Counted from the stretch's first letter, positions 1-7,329 are shown. The stretch: DNA of 17,566 nt from JAUXFS01 sp050329575 (GCA_050329575.1 JBHJOP010000123.1:1-17566); one strand, 5' to 3'. The notes: generated from the sequence alone by a model not told the origin. Numbers and translations: made by a program.

Positions 1-218
1 AGCGCTTCGGTGACGGCGGGCCGTTCCTGTTCGGCGCCTGGAGCGCTGCCGACAGCTTCTTCGCGCCCGTGGTGACCCGCTTCAGGACCTACGGCGTCGG
101 CCTCGACCCCGTCTGCACGGCTTACGTCGACCGCGTCATGGCATGGCCGGCGGTCACCGACTGGTGCGAGGCCGCGCGGGCCGAGTCCTGGAGCATCCCC
201 CGCTTCGAGACCGCCTGA
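1..218 (+). CDS. Glutathione S-transferase, C-terminal fragment (5' end outside window)
   Basis: The first 218 bases carry the last 71 codons of a rightward gene, read in frame from base 3 to a TGA at 216-218. The visible residues (FLFGAWSAADSFFAPVVTRF near the start, then YVDRVMAWPAVTDWCEAA) are typical of the alpha-helical C-terminal domain of the GST superfamily: the conserved S/T-x-A-D capping motif (here SAAD) and the late 'hP-x-h-x-x-W' helix. Such proteins conjugate glutathione to electrophiles or act as glutathione-dependent reductases or isomerases in the cytosol. The thioredoxin-like N-terminal domain that would set the subclass is off the window, so neither substrate nor subfamily can be given. 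It runs convergently into the MBL hydrolase with only 19 bases between the stop codons. Confidence 0.8.
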   Translation, partial: RFGDGGPFLFGAWSAADSFFAPVVTRFRTYGVGLDPVCTAYVDRVMAWPAVTDWCEAARAESWSIPRFETA

Positions 219-237
219 TTCCCCCCGGGTCGTGTCT

Positions 238-1266
238 TCAGGCGGCCGCCTTCAGGAAGGTGTGGGTCCCGTCAGGGCGGATCTCCCGCCGGACCAGCCC
301 GGCACCGGCGAGGAAGTGGAGATGGGCCAGCGATTCGCCGACGGCGAAGAACAGTTGATGGGGGTCAAGCTCCCGCCGGAACAGCCGCCGCAGCACGTCG
401 ACAGCGGTCGACGGCCGGGTGCAGACCTCGAGAGTCTCGGCCAGTCGATCGTCGTGATGGTGGGCCAACGCGTCGAGCCGGCCATGCAGACCGGTGAAGG
501 GCTGGTCGTGGCTCGGCAGCACCAGCGTCTCGGCCGGCAGCGACCGGAAGCGCGGGATGCTGTCCAGATAGAGCCGCAGCGGGTCGGCGTTCGGCTCCTG
601 CGGCCAGACGCTGATGTTGGGGCTGATCCGCGGCAGGATCTGGTCGCCGGAGATCAGGATCCCCGCGCCCTCGCAGAACAGGCAGGCATGTTCCGGCGAG
701 TGGCCGGTGCCGACGATCACCCGCCAGCCGCGACCGCCGATGTCGACGACGTCGCCGTCGCAGATCCGCCGGAACGAGGGCGGGATCGGCGAGACGCGGC
801 GCCGATAGGAGAACACGCGCTCGTCGACGAGGCCGAGCATGTCGTCGTCGAACCCGGCGGCGTTGTAGAAGCGGCGGCGATCGGCCTGTGCCGCCTCGTC
901 CTCGGCGGCGGCGAGCACCCGCCCGAAGGCCCACTCGCTGAGCGGCGTCCACATCTCCACCCCGAACCGGTCGACCAGCCAACCTGCGAGGCCCATGTGG
1001 TCGGGGTGGAAGTGGGTGACGACGATTCTTTTCGGCGGACGCCCCGCGAAGTGCGAGGCGAAGATCCGCCGCCAGGCGTCCTTCACCGGGTCCTGGGCGA
1101 TCCCGGTGTCGACCATCGTCCAGCCGTCGCCGTCCGCGAGCAGCCACAGGTTGATGTGGTCGAGCTTGAACGGCAGCGGCATCCGCAACCAGTGCACCCC
1201 GGGTGCGACCTCCCGGGTCGCTCCCGGCTGCGGCCATCCCTCGAACGTGTATCGGACCTCGTTCAT
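238..1266 (-). CDS. MBL-fold metallo-hydrolase (glyoxalase II / LACTB2-like)
   Basis: This is a 342-aa metallo-beta-lactamase-fold hydrolase. The dinuclear metal site is complete: THFHPDH at residues 84-90 (HxHxDH), H189 in GTGHSPEH, D208 in SGDQ and H253 in PSHDQP. The N-terminal strands (INLWLLADGDGWTMVDTG, about 38-55) are also typical of the fold. Family members hydrolyse thioesters, lactones, esters or phosphodiesters; the residues seen do not fix the substrate. The region after the metal site (about 265-342) looks like the extra helical, winged-helix-like tail of LACTB2-type proteins. I chose the ATG at 1264-1266 because GGAGGTGGAGGGAG lies directly upstream; an in-frame ATG 39 bases earlier lacks support. 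No signal peptide is seen, so it is probably cytosolic. It is divergent from the ROK kinase gene. Confidence 0.85.
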   Translation of the reverse strand: MNEVRYTFEGWPQPGATREVAPGVHWLRMPLPFKLDHINLWLLADGDGWTMVDTGIAQDPVKDAWRRIFASHFAGRPPKRIVVTHFHPDHMGLAGWLVDRFGVEMWTPLSEWAFGRVLAAAEDEAAQADRRRFYNAAGFDDDMLGLVDERVFSYRRRVSPIPPSFRRICDGDVVDIGGRGWRVIVGTGHSPEHACLFCEGAGILISGDQILPRISPNISVWPQEPNADPLRLYLDSIPRFRSLPAETLVLPSHDQPFTGLHGRLDALAHHHDDRLAETLEVCTRPSTAVDVLRRLFRRELDPHQLFFAVGESLAHLHFLAGAGLVRREIRPDGTHTFLKAAA

Positions 1267-1351
1267 CTCCCTCCACCTCCCCGGTTGCCGGTCGGCCGGG
1301 AGCATAGGGCGCCGGCCGCGGCCGGCTCAACGGTTTCCACTGATGGGGTCT

Positions 1352-1376
1352 GTCGGCTGGTATAGGATCGGCCGAC
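1352..1376 (+). promoter_or_regulatory. Candidate extended -10 promoter for the ROK kinase, within an inverted repeat
   Basis: TGGTATAGG at 1358-1366 resembles an extended -10 element (TGn then TATAGG). No good -35 is present at the right distance. The element sits between the arms GTCGGC (1352-1357) and GCCGAC (1371-1376). Initiation a few bases after it would leave a leader of roughly 45-50 bases before the GTG start at 1420. In DNA this GC-rich, a 6-bp repeat can arise by chance, so this is only a candidate site. Confidence 0.25.
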
Positions 1377-1419
1377 CGGGGGGCGACAGGATCCGCCTCC
1401 CAGCGACGGAGGCGTCCGG

Positions 1420-2316
1420 GTGCGGATCGGCATCGACCTCGGCGGTACCAAGATCGAAGGACTCGCCCTCGACGACGCCGGCGTCGAGCGTGCCCGGCTG
1501 CGGGTGCCGACGCCGGCCGGCGACTACGAAGGCACCGTCGCGGCCGTCGCCGGGCTGGTGCGGGCGCTGGAGCGACGGGTCGGCACCCCTTGCAGCGTCG
1601 GGGTCGGCATTCCGGGCACCCTGTCCCCGGCCAGTGGTCTGGTCAAGAACGCCAATTCCACCTGGATCATCGGCCGGCCGCTCGACCGCGACCTGCGGGC
1701 GGCAATCGGCCGCCCGGTCCGCATCGCCAACGATGCCAACTGCTTCGCCGTTTCCGAAGCGACGGACGGTGCCGCCGCCGGCGCCGGTGTGGTGTTCGGG
1801 GTGATCCTCGGCACCGGCGTCGGCGGCGGCATTGTCGTCGGTGGCCACGTCCTCGTCGGCTTGAACGCGATCGCCGGGGAATGGGGGCACAACCCCCTGC
1901 CGTGGCCCGCCGCCGACGAGCATCCCGGTCCCGATTGCTACTGCGGCAAGCGCGGCTGCATCGAGACATTCCTCTCCGGCCCGGCGCTCGCGCGCACCTT
2001 CGAGGAGGAGGGCGGCGGCACCGTCCCGGCGGCCGCCATCGCCGCCCTCGCGGAGACCGGCGACCCGGTCGCCGCGCGCGTGATGGGCCGTTACGAGGAC
2101 CGGCTGGCACGGGCGTTGGCGTCGGTGATCAACGTGCTCGACCCCGATATCGTCGTCCTCGGCGGCGGCCTGTCCAATGTCGATCGCCTCTACCGGACCG
2201 TCCCCCGGCTGTGGCAGGACCACGTGTTCTCGGATCGCACCGACACCCGGTTGGTGCGCAACCGCCACGGCGACTCCAGCGGCGTGCGCGGCGCCGCGTG
2301 GCTGTGGCCCCGCTGA
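1420..2316 (+). CDS. mak: ROK-family fructokinase (Mak-like)
   Basis: This is a 298-aa sugar kinase, closely similar from memory to E. coli Mak, which phosphorylates fructose (and some other hexoses) to the 6-phosphate with ATP in the cytosol. The ATP phosphate-loop motif is at residues 4-13 (GIDLGGTKIE). The catalytic Asp is D105 in NDAN, and GTGVGGG follows at about 131-137. The ROK zinc site is H157 (GEWGHN) with C173, C175 and C180 (CYCGKRGC). The C-terminus HGDSSGVRGAAWLWP is almost a signature of Mak. Length is normal. The start is a GTG at 1420 with GGAGG just upstream (CGACGGAGG at 1405-1413). The transcript converges on the EipB gene with 19 bases between stops. The kinase assignment is firm; fructose as substrate is inferred from similarity. 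Confidence 0.88.
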   Translation: MRIGIDLGGTKIEGLALDDAGVERARLRVPTPAGDYEGTVAAVAGLVRALERRVGTPCSVGVGIPGTLSPASGLVKNANSTWIIGRPLDRDLRAAIGRPVRIANDANCFAVSEATDGAAAGAGVVFGVILGTGVGGGIVVGGHVLVGLNAIAGEWGHNPLPWPAADEHPGPDCYCGKRGCIETFLSGPALARTFEEEGGGTVPAAAIAALAETGDPVAARVMGRYEDRLARALASVINVLDPDIVVLGGGLSNVDRLYRTVPRLWQDHVFSDRTDTRLVRNRHGDSSGVRGAAWLWPR

Positions 2317-2335
2317 GCCCTGCGCCGCGTCGGCG

Positions 2336-3139
2336 CTAGCAATCCGGCGGCGGCAGAGCCTGCAGTGCCGTCAGACCGACCTGCAGGGAAAACGTGTCGA
2401 AATGCTGGGTGATCCCGTCGGCGACGCCGTCGGCGCGGTAGTTGGCGCCGATCTCGAACTCGGGCATGGCGGACGCGGTGTAGTAGGGAAAGAACGCCAT
2501 GCGCGTCCACCACGTGGGCACGCTGCCCAGCCCGGCCGCGGCCGCCAGCGCGTCGGCGCCGTCGGCCGCCAGGGGAGCGAACACCGCGTTGACGAGAAAC
2601 GGGTTGTCGAGGCTGGCGCCGTCGAACACCACCCGTGAGAGACGGGTCTCGCCGGCGGTGGCGGCGTCGACGAACACCCGCATGTGTTCGGTGGGAAACA
2701 GCGTGCCTTTCGGCAACGCGACCTCCTTCTCTTCCGGCCTGACGAAGCGGGCGGTGCCGCCGCCCCCTTTTGCGGACAGTGTCGCGCGGCCTTCCAGCCT
2801 CTCGATCGTGCGGCCGTTCTGATCGTAGCGGGCGAGAAACCGGAACCCGAGCCCGTCGTCGGCCTCCCAGCTGGCGTAGGTCCAGACGGTCTCGGCGACG
2901 ACGCCGCCCCCGTAGACGAGACGCAGTTGGGTCCGGTTCTCGATCGTCCAGCCGTCGCAGCCGCGGGCGAACCGGTAGAGCATCGTCCCGTCGGCGCCGA
3001 TCACGTCCGATCCCCGCGCGACGTCCAGCAGCGACATCCGGTAGACCGCCCGGTGGGCCAGCAGCTCGACGGCGGCGAGGTCCCGCGGCGTGAGGGCACC
3101 GAGAGTGAGACAGAGAAGGATCCAGGAACACTTCGCCAT
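2336..3139 (-). CDS. eipB: EipB-family periplasmic envelope protein (DUF1849)
   Basis: This is a 267-aa secreted protein that matches what I know of the alphaproteobacterial EipB/DUF1849 family, whose Brucella member is a periplasmic beta-spiral protein needed for envelope integrity. Residues 1-23 form a signal peptide (hydrophobic WILLCLTLGAL, then AxA-like cleavage). The mature protein begins with the family-typical LLAHRAVYRMSL. The two cysteines expected to form the family's disulfide are present: C61 (RGCDGW) and the final residue C267 (LPPPDC). Also typical are LPKGTLFPTEH (about 142-152) and the closing FDTFSLQVGLTAL. The ATG at 3137-3139 gives a clean signal peptide, although its ribosome-binding site is weak; the longer upstream frame is basic and disordered-looking. 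It is divergent from the GGDEF gene. Confidence 0.82.
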   Translation of the reverse strand: MAKCSWILLCLTLGALTPRDLAAVELLAHRAVYRMSLLDVARGSDVIGADGTMLYRFARGCDGWTIENRTQLRLVYGGGVVAETVWTYASWEADDGLGFRFLARYDQNGRTIERLEGRATLSAKGGGGTARFVRPEEKEVALPKGTLFPTEHMRVFVDAATAGETRLSRVVFDGASLDNPFLVNAVFAPLAADGADALAAAAGLGSVPTWWTRMAFFPYYTASAMPEFEIGANYRADGVADGITQHFDTFSLQVGLTALQALPPPDC

Positions 3140-3377
3140 CGGCTTGGCCGTCGACCTCGAAAGGGGGAAAGACGCTCGGCGGGAGAACTTACGCCCCGCC
3201 CCCGCCGCTGTCCATCGCCCTGGGCGAACGGCGAAGGCGGACGCGGCAGCGAGCGCCGCTCGGCAGGATTTGCCGGGCCGTGACCGCCGGGAAGACGGCG
3301 GGGCGCGCGGGGCGCGGCCCGCGGCGGCTGGCATGATTCATGCTTGGTTGGGGAGGCACACGATCCACCTGCACACA

Positions 3378-3386
3378 GAGAGGGGA
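3378..3386 (+). promoter_or_regulatory. Shine-Dalgarno sequence supporting a TTG start for the GGDEF gene
   Basis: GAGAGGGGA ends six bases before TTG at 3393-3395 and is the only purine-rich run of this quality near the 5' end of the GGDEF reading frame. The in-frame ATG codons at 3333 (preceded by a GC-rich stretch without a clear SD) and 3414 (inside the frame) are less well supported. This site is the reason for the start chosen. Confidence 0.5.
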
Positions 3387-3392
3387 CCCCCG

Positions 3393-4124
3393 TTGTTGAT
3401 CAGCACCGCTTCGATGCCGCCCGGCGGCGAGGCGACCCCCGGCGAGGACCAGTTGGTGCCGAGCGTCGCCCGCCTGATCGAACACCTCCATCGGCAGGCC
3501 GCGCGTGGTACGGGCGAGATTGCTCCGCACCACGGCGACGTCGATCGGGCGCTGGTCGCCGCCGCTCACGCCGAACGGCGGATCGCCGCGCTCCGCCACC
3601 GGATCGCCCAGCTCGAACGCCTGGCGATGACCGACGAACTGACCGGCCTCCTGAACCGCCGCGGGTTCGAGAACGCGCTGGACCGTACCCTCGCCCTCGC
3701 TCGCCGCTACGACGAACCGGGGCTGTTGATCTATGTCGACCTGGACGGCTTCAAGTTGGTCAACGACACCTACGGCCACGCCGCCGGCGACGCCGTTCTC
3801 CGCCGCGTCGCCGGACTGCTCACCGACAACCTGCGACGCACCGACTTCGTCGGTCGCCTCGGCGGCGACGAGTTCGCGATGCTTCTGCCACGCACGTCCG
3901 CGGAGGGCGGCGCCAACCGGCTGCTGGCGCTCCGCCGTCTCCTCGATCCGGTGGCTCTGCTCTGGAACGGCGCGACGATCACCGTCGGCGCCAGCGTCGG
4001 CGTCGAGACCTTCGGCGGTGACGAGACCGGCGACGGGACCCGGCTGCTGGCACGGGCCGACGCATCGATGTATCGAAGCAAGCATCTTCGCGCCGATCCG
4101 ACCGGTCGGCGGCTGTGCGGCTGA
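3393..4124 (+). CDS. GGDEF-domain diguanylate cyclase
   Basis: This 243-aa protein should condense two GTP to cyclic di-GMP. The GGDEF domain starts at about residue 79 (MTDELTGLLNRRGF). It has the metal-binding Asp in YVDLDGFKLVND (115-125), an intact GGDEF at 157-161, and ASVGV at about 200-204. The inhibitory I-site RxxD is present as RRTD (148-151), five residues before GGDEF, so feedback inhibition by c-di-GMP is expected. About 50 poorly conserved residues precede a short helix rich in Arg, Leu and Glu (60-77), probably a dimerising coiled coil. There is no recognisable sensor, receiver or membrane segment. The start is taken as TTG 3393 on its Shine-Dalgarno; ATG 3333 would add 20 residues. 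The gene lies 40 bases ahead of the 158-aa gene, probably in one operon closed by the terminator after 4641. Confidence 0.88.
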   Translation: MLISTASMPPGGEATPGEDQLVPSVARLIEHLHRQAARGTGEIAPHHGDVDRALVAAAHAERRIAALRHRIAQLERLAMTDELTGLLNRRGFENALDRTLALARRYDEPGLLIYVDLDGFKLVNDTYGHAAGDAVLRRVAGLLTDNLRRTDFVGRLGGDEFAMLLPRTSAEGGANRLLALRRLLDPVALLWNGATITVGASVGVETFGGDETGDGTRLLARADASMYRSKHLRADPTGRRLCG

Positions 4125-4164
4125 GCGCCGACGGACCTCGGCGTCGACCGGAGAGGAGGGGACG

Positions 4165-4641
4165 ATGATGACCATGGTGCCTGTCGCGGACGCGTCCTGC
4201 CACCGCGCGCCGCCGCGGCGCTCCCGACCGATCGCCCGGTGGCTCGGCCGGCCCGGGGCGGTGGTGCCGGCCTCCGCCCCCTGTTCTCGCGAGGAGACGG
4301 CGACGCCCGCATCGACCCGGGGGCGCGATCCTCGCCGCCTCACCCCGCGCGAGATGGCCACGTTGAGCCTGGAGCTCTACGTCTCCGGCAGGGTCGGCTA
4401 CGACGACTACGCGTTGCTGGCGTTCCAGCCGGATCTGCACCGGGACTACGACGCCACCATCGGGGCGCTGACCGGCGTTGCGGCGCAGCCCGACCGCCCG
4501 CGGGATTTCATCGCCCTGTGGGAGGATCGCCTGCGGTTCGAAGGCACCTACGGCGGCGAGGACCGACAGCGGATCGGACGCATCCAGCATATCCTCCACG
4601 TCCTGCGGACCTGCACCGGAGCGACCGAGGCGGCCGGTTGA
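4165..4641 (+). CDS. Hypothetical protein, 158 aa, downstream of GGDEF
   Basis: I do not recognise this protein. Residues 1-55 are rich in Arg, Pro and Ala and look disordered. Residues 59-150 look like a folded, mostly helical domain: LTPREMATLSLELYVSGRVG, then a DYALLAFQPDLHRDYD segment with several aromatic and acidic residues, a P-D-R-P-R-D-F turn, and a closing helix DRQRIGRIQHILHVLRT. There is no signal peptide or membrane segment. The start is the first of two adjacent ATGs (4165, 4168), just after GAGAGGAGGGG. Its position 40 bases after a GGDEF gene that lacks a sensor makes it a candidate regulatory partner for that cyclase, but this is only inferred from context. The gene ends directly at an intrinsic terminator. 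Confidence 0.7.
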   Translation: MMTMVPVADASCHRAPPRRSRPIARWLGRPGAVVPASAPCSREETATPASTRGRDPRRLTPREMATLSLELYVSGRVGYDDYALLAFQPDLHRDYDATIGALTGVAAQPDRPRDFIALWEDRLRFEGTYGGEDRQRIGRIQHILHVLRTCTGATEAAG

Positions 4642-4696
4642 AGGCGGGCGCGACGACGGCGGTCGGGGGGCCGTCGGTCGCCCGCCCGCCTTTTTT
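4641..4696 (+). terminator. Intrinsic (rho-independent) terminator
   Basis: A nested hairpin immediately follows the 158-aa gene. The outer stem is GGCGGGCG (4643-4650) with CGCCCGCC (4683-4690), and the inner stem is GACGGC (4655-4660) with GCCGTC (4670-4675). It is followed by six T residues (4691-4696). It should end the GGDEF operon transcript and insulate the downstream rquA-type gene. Confidence 0.88.
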
Positions 4697-4759
4697 GATC
4701 TTTGCAGGGGTGTCGACTTCGGTGTATCCCGGAACGGCTCTAAACGGCGGGGGTCTCCG

Positions 4760-5500
4760 ATGGACGGCGGGATCGACACAAGCTACGCTTCGTGCGATGG
4801 TTCGGAGCGTCCCAAGCTCCCCGATTACCTGATCAATACCTACACCTGGGCCTACCTCACACCGGCCAGTATCGCGCTGCTCGACAACTCCCTGGTGGTC
4901 GGTTCGATCCTGTGGGGCAATTTCCGCCGGCTTGTGAACGCCGCCTGCAGCGAGTTCGAGCCCGGTCAGCGGGTGCTGCAGGCCGCCAGCGTCTACGGCA
5001 GCTTCTCCGCCGACTTGGCGGAGGTGCTCGGGCCGCACGGCCGCCTCGATATTGTCGACATCGCGCCACTGCAGGTCGACAATTCGCGACGCAAGCTCCG
5101 CAACTATCCGCAGGTGACGGTCCGCCTCGCGGATGCCGCCGCGCCGGGCGGCGGCCATTGCGACAGCGTCTGCTGCTTCTTTCTCCTGCACGAGGTGCCT
5201 GACGACCACAAGCGAGCGGTCATCGACGGGCTGCTGGCCAAGGTGCCGCCGGGCGGCAAGGCGGTGTTCGTCGACTATCACCAGCCGGTTCTCCTCCACC
5301 CGCTGCGCATGGTGATGGGCGCCGTGTTCCGCTGGCTGGAACCCTATGCGCAAGGGCTGCTGGACCGGGAGATCGCCGACTTCGCCGGCGAACGCGACGC
5401 CTTCGCGTGGCGCAAGGAGACCTATTTCGGCGGCCTTTACCAGAAGGTGGTGGCGGTTCGCGAACCGGTCGCCGCCGAATCGCGGGCCGCCCCCGAGTAG
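4760..5500 (+). CDS. rquA: Rhodoquinone biosynthesis methyltransferase-like enzyme RquA
   Basis: This 246-aa protein has the class I SAM methyltransferase fold. Its sequence fits RquA, which converts ubiquinone to rhodoquinone by replacing a ring methoxy group with an amino group. Family-like landmarks are PDYLINTYTWAYLTPAS (21-37), ILWGNFRRL (50-58), LDIVDIAPLQVDNSRRKL (96-113), FFLLHEVPDDHKR (140-152), VPPGGKAVFVDYHQP (162-176) and the closing ETYFGGLYQKVV (220-231). Motif I reads LQAASVYGSF rather than the usual acidic-GxGxG pattern, a deviation I associate with RquA compared with UbiE/COQ5. Rhodoquinone is a low-potential quinone used for fumarate reduction in hypoxia. The ATG at 4760 follows a GGCGGGGG run. 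The gene stands alone after a terminator. Assignment is from memory of the family and was not searched. Confidence 0.78.
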   Translation: MDGGIDTSYASCDGSERPKLPDYLINTYTWAYLTPASIALLDNSLVVGSILWGNFRRLVNAACSEFEPGQRVLQAASVYGSFSADLAEVLGPHGRLDIVDIAPLQVDNSRRKLRNYPQVTVRLADAAAPGGGHCDSVCCFFLLHEVPDDHKRAVIDGLLAKVPPGGKAVFVDYHQPVLLHPLRMVMGAVFRWLEPYAQGLLDREIADFAGERDAFAWRKETYFGGLYQKVVAVREPVAAESRAAPE

Positions 5501-5572
5501 GATCGGTCCAGGGGGGCGGAGCACCTCCGCCGAACGTCTGGGGAGTGGGTTATCAGGGATGGGATCCTCGTC

Positions 5573-7294
5573 ATGACACACCGCTTGGGGCGGTTGCTGG
5601 CTGCGTGCGTCGGTTGTCTGCTGTTCACGTGCGTCGGCTGTCAGCCGGTCGCTTTGCCGTCGCCCGCGCCGGAGTCGGCCGAAGGTCTCTTCGAAGAGAT
5701 GGAGTACCGTTCCGAGGCGAGGCTCGGCGTCGGCTGGAGCGCGCTCACCAACGACATCGCGACGCGGCGGGCGACCTGCATCGAAAAAGCGGAAACCTCG
5801 AGCAAGACCAACGACGATCCGCGCTATTTCGGCCAGTTCCGCCTCGTCCATTCGACCACGGACATCGAAGACGGCTTCGGACTGTCGACTTCGGCCGCGT
5901 TTCAGGGACTGATCTACAAGGTTGGCGGTTCGGTCAAGTACGCACAGTCGAAGACCTTCAGCGCCGACAGCATCAACGCCTCCGGCTTCATTACCGTCGA
6001 GACCCGTTCCGAATCTCTCTATGGTCCCGACGCGACCCTGCCGGCCGCCGGTGTGGCCTTCGAGCCGTCGTGGGCGTCGGCCACCGCGCACCACCTGAGC
6101 ACACGAATGGGCGGCCTCCGCCTCAAACCCGAGTATGCGAGGATGCTGAAGAACGACCAGAAGGCGTTCTTCGACGCCTGCGGCGACGGCTTCGTCGTCG
6201 ACATCTATCGCGGCGGCCGGCTCGACGTCCTGCTCGGAATCGCCACCGCCAGCGTCGCGGAAAACAGGAAGCTGGCAGCGGAGATCCACGGTAGCGGCGG
6301 CGGCGTCAGCATCGACGTCGATGCAATGATCTCCAAGGTCGAGGCCCACAAGAACACCTCGGTCAACGGCACCTACCTCGCCGTCGGCGGCGACGGACGG
6401 GAACTCGGAGTGGCGAGTCTCGATGAGCTTAAGGCGATGCTGAAGGCGTTCCCGGCGGAGGTGCGCAAGGCGGATGCCGGCATCCGCATCCGGGTGCTGT
6501 CCTACGCCGCCTTGGTCGGTGGCGACGAGCACTATCGGTTCGGGGTCGTCGACAGCGCCCGAACCGCGGCCAGACTGTACCTCGACCTCGAATCGGTCTG
6601 GGCGACGATGCGGGCGATGACCGACGGACCGCTGAACCCGCGGATGGCCTGGACCCGGAGCATCGAGCCGCAGTGCCTGCGCCGGAAGGAGGACGAGATC
6701 CTCGAGATCAAGCAGGCGTTGCGGGCCCGGCTGGAGGAATGCGGACGGGAACTGCCGGCGAGCATGACCACTCCGCGAGCCTGCGAGGCCAGCCGGTTGT
6801 CGATCGCGCCCGGCGGCGTCCCGACCGCGGATTGCCCGGCGACGACGGCGCTGATCCCGCCGGCGGTGACCGACTACGACTACCGGGTGTTCCTGCCGGC
6901 GTTTCAGGAGGCCGGTGTTCTCGACGCCTGCCACCAGCCGAACGACGCCGCGGTCCGTGAACGGGTGCGCCAGGACTGGTTGAAGCCGGTGATCGACGCT
7001 CGCTGCGGTGACGGTGCCGAGGGCAAGCCGGAGTGCCGGAGCGCCGTCGCCGATCATCTCGTCGCCGCCATCCCCGTCGTCGGTCCGCCACCACCACCGC
7101 TGCCGACCGGCGGCTATCAGCGGAGCTGCCGGAACTGCGTCGTGAAATGGGATGGGCCGAACCGCCAGATCATCCAGTGTTCGTGCGCGCGCGACGGCAA
7201 GTATGCCAACACCGCGTGGACCCTCATGCAGTGCCCGCAGCGCGATCCGCTGCAGAACTGCAACCGGAAACTGAAGTACGGCCGTACCTGTTGA
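5573..7294 (+). CDS. Large lipoprotein: putative MACPF-like domain plus C-terminal CVNH-like repeat
   Basis: This is a 573-aa exported protein. The signal peptide ends at a lipobox-like CVGC with C23 as the likely lipidated residue; the -3 Cys is unusual. From about 50 it reads like a MACPF/perforin fold: LGVGWSALTN (51-60), a segment of alternating polar and small residues at about 100-146 that could be the first membrane-inserting region, then CGDGFVVDIYRGG (203-215). The last matches the MACPF signature G-[TDS]-x-F-x6-G-G in spacing. A second polar, Gly/Ser-rich segment follows at about 226-280. Residues 335-500 are helical and Cys-rich. After a proline run (505-509), residues 515-573 resemble one cyanovirin-N (CVNH) repeat: YQRSCRN, IIQCSCARDGKYANTAW, and NRKLKY near the end. 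Inferred role: a surface or secreted membrane-active or glycan-binding protein. The ATG 5573 has only a weak SD. The lipoprotein call is good, the MACPF and CVNH calls moderate. Confidence 0.6.
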   Translation: MTHRLGRLLAACVGCLLFTCVGCQPVALPSPAPESAEGLFEEMEYRSEARLGVGWSALTNDIATRRATCIEKAETSSKTNDDPRYFGQFRLVHSTTDIEDGFGLSTSAAFQGLIYKVGGSVKYAQSKTFSADSINASGFITVETRSESLYGPDATLPAAGVAFEPSWASATAHHLSTRMGGLRLKPEYARMLKNDQKAFFDACGDGFVVDIYRGGRLDVLLGIATASVAENRKLAAEIHGSGGGVSIDVDAMISKVEAHKNTSVNGTYLAVGGDGRELGVASLDELKAMLKAFPAEVRKADAGIRIRVLSYAALVGGDEHYRFGVVDSARTAARLYLDLESVWATMRAMTDGPLNPRMAWTRSIEPQCLRRKEDEILEIKQALRARLEECGRELPASMTTPRACEASRLSIAPGGVPTADCPATTALIPPAVTDYDYRVFLPAFQEAGVLDACHQPNDAAVRERVRQDWLKPVIDARCGDGAEGKPECRSAVADHLVAAIPVVGPPPPPLPTGGYQRSCRNCVVKWDGPNRQIIQCSCARDGKYANTAWTLMQCPQRDPLQNCNRKLKYGRTC

Positions 7295-7303
7295 CGAACG
7301 GAC

Positions 7304-7329
7304 GGGGCCCCCGGCGACGCGGGGGCCCC
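7304..7329. terminator. Perfect GC hairpin between convergent genes
   Basis: GGGGCCCCCG (7304-7313) pairs perfectly with CGGGGGCCCC (7320-7329) around a six-base loop. It lies ten bases past the lipoprotein stop and just beyond the end of the leftward 76-aa gene. Neither strand has a T-tract after it, so it may be a bidirectional or factor-assisted terminator, or an mRNA 3'-end stabiliser. Confidence 0.5.

Noticed and set aside
4694..4707. FNR-like half-site TTGAT upstream of the rquA-type gene
   Set aside because: Only the left half-site fits; the right half should be close to ATCAA but reads GCAGG. The TTGAT also overlaps the T-tract of the terminator.
5597..5608. LAAC (residues 9-12) as the lipobox of the 573-aa lipoprotein
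   Set aside because: It fits the consensus, but the preceding segment is too short to be a signal peptide; CVGC ending at C23 follows a proper hydrophobic core.
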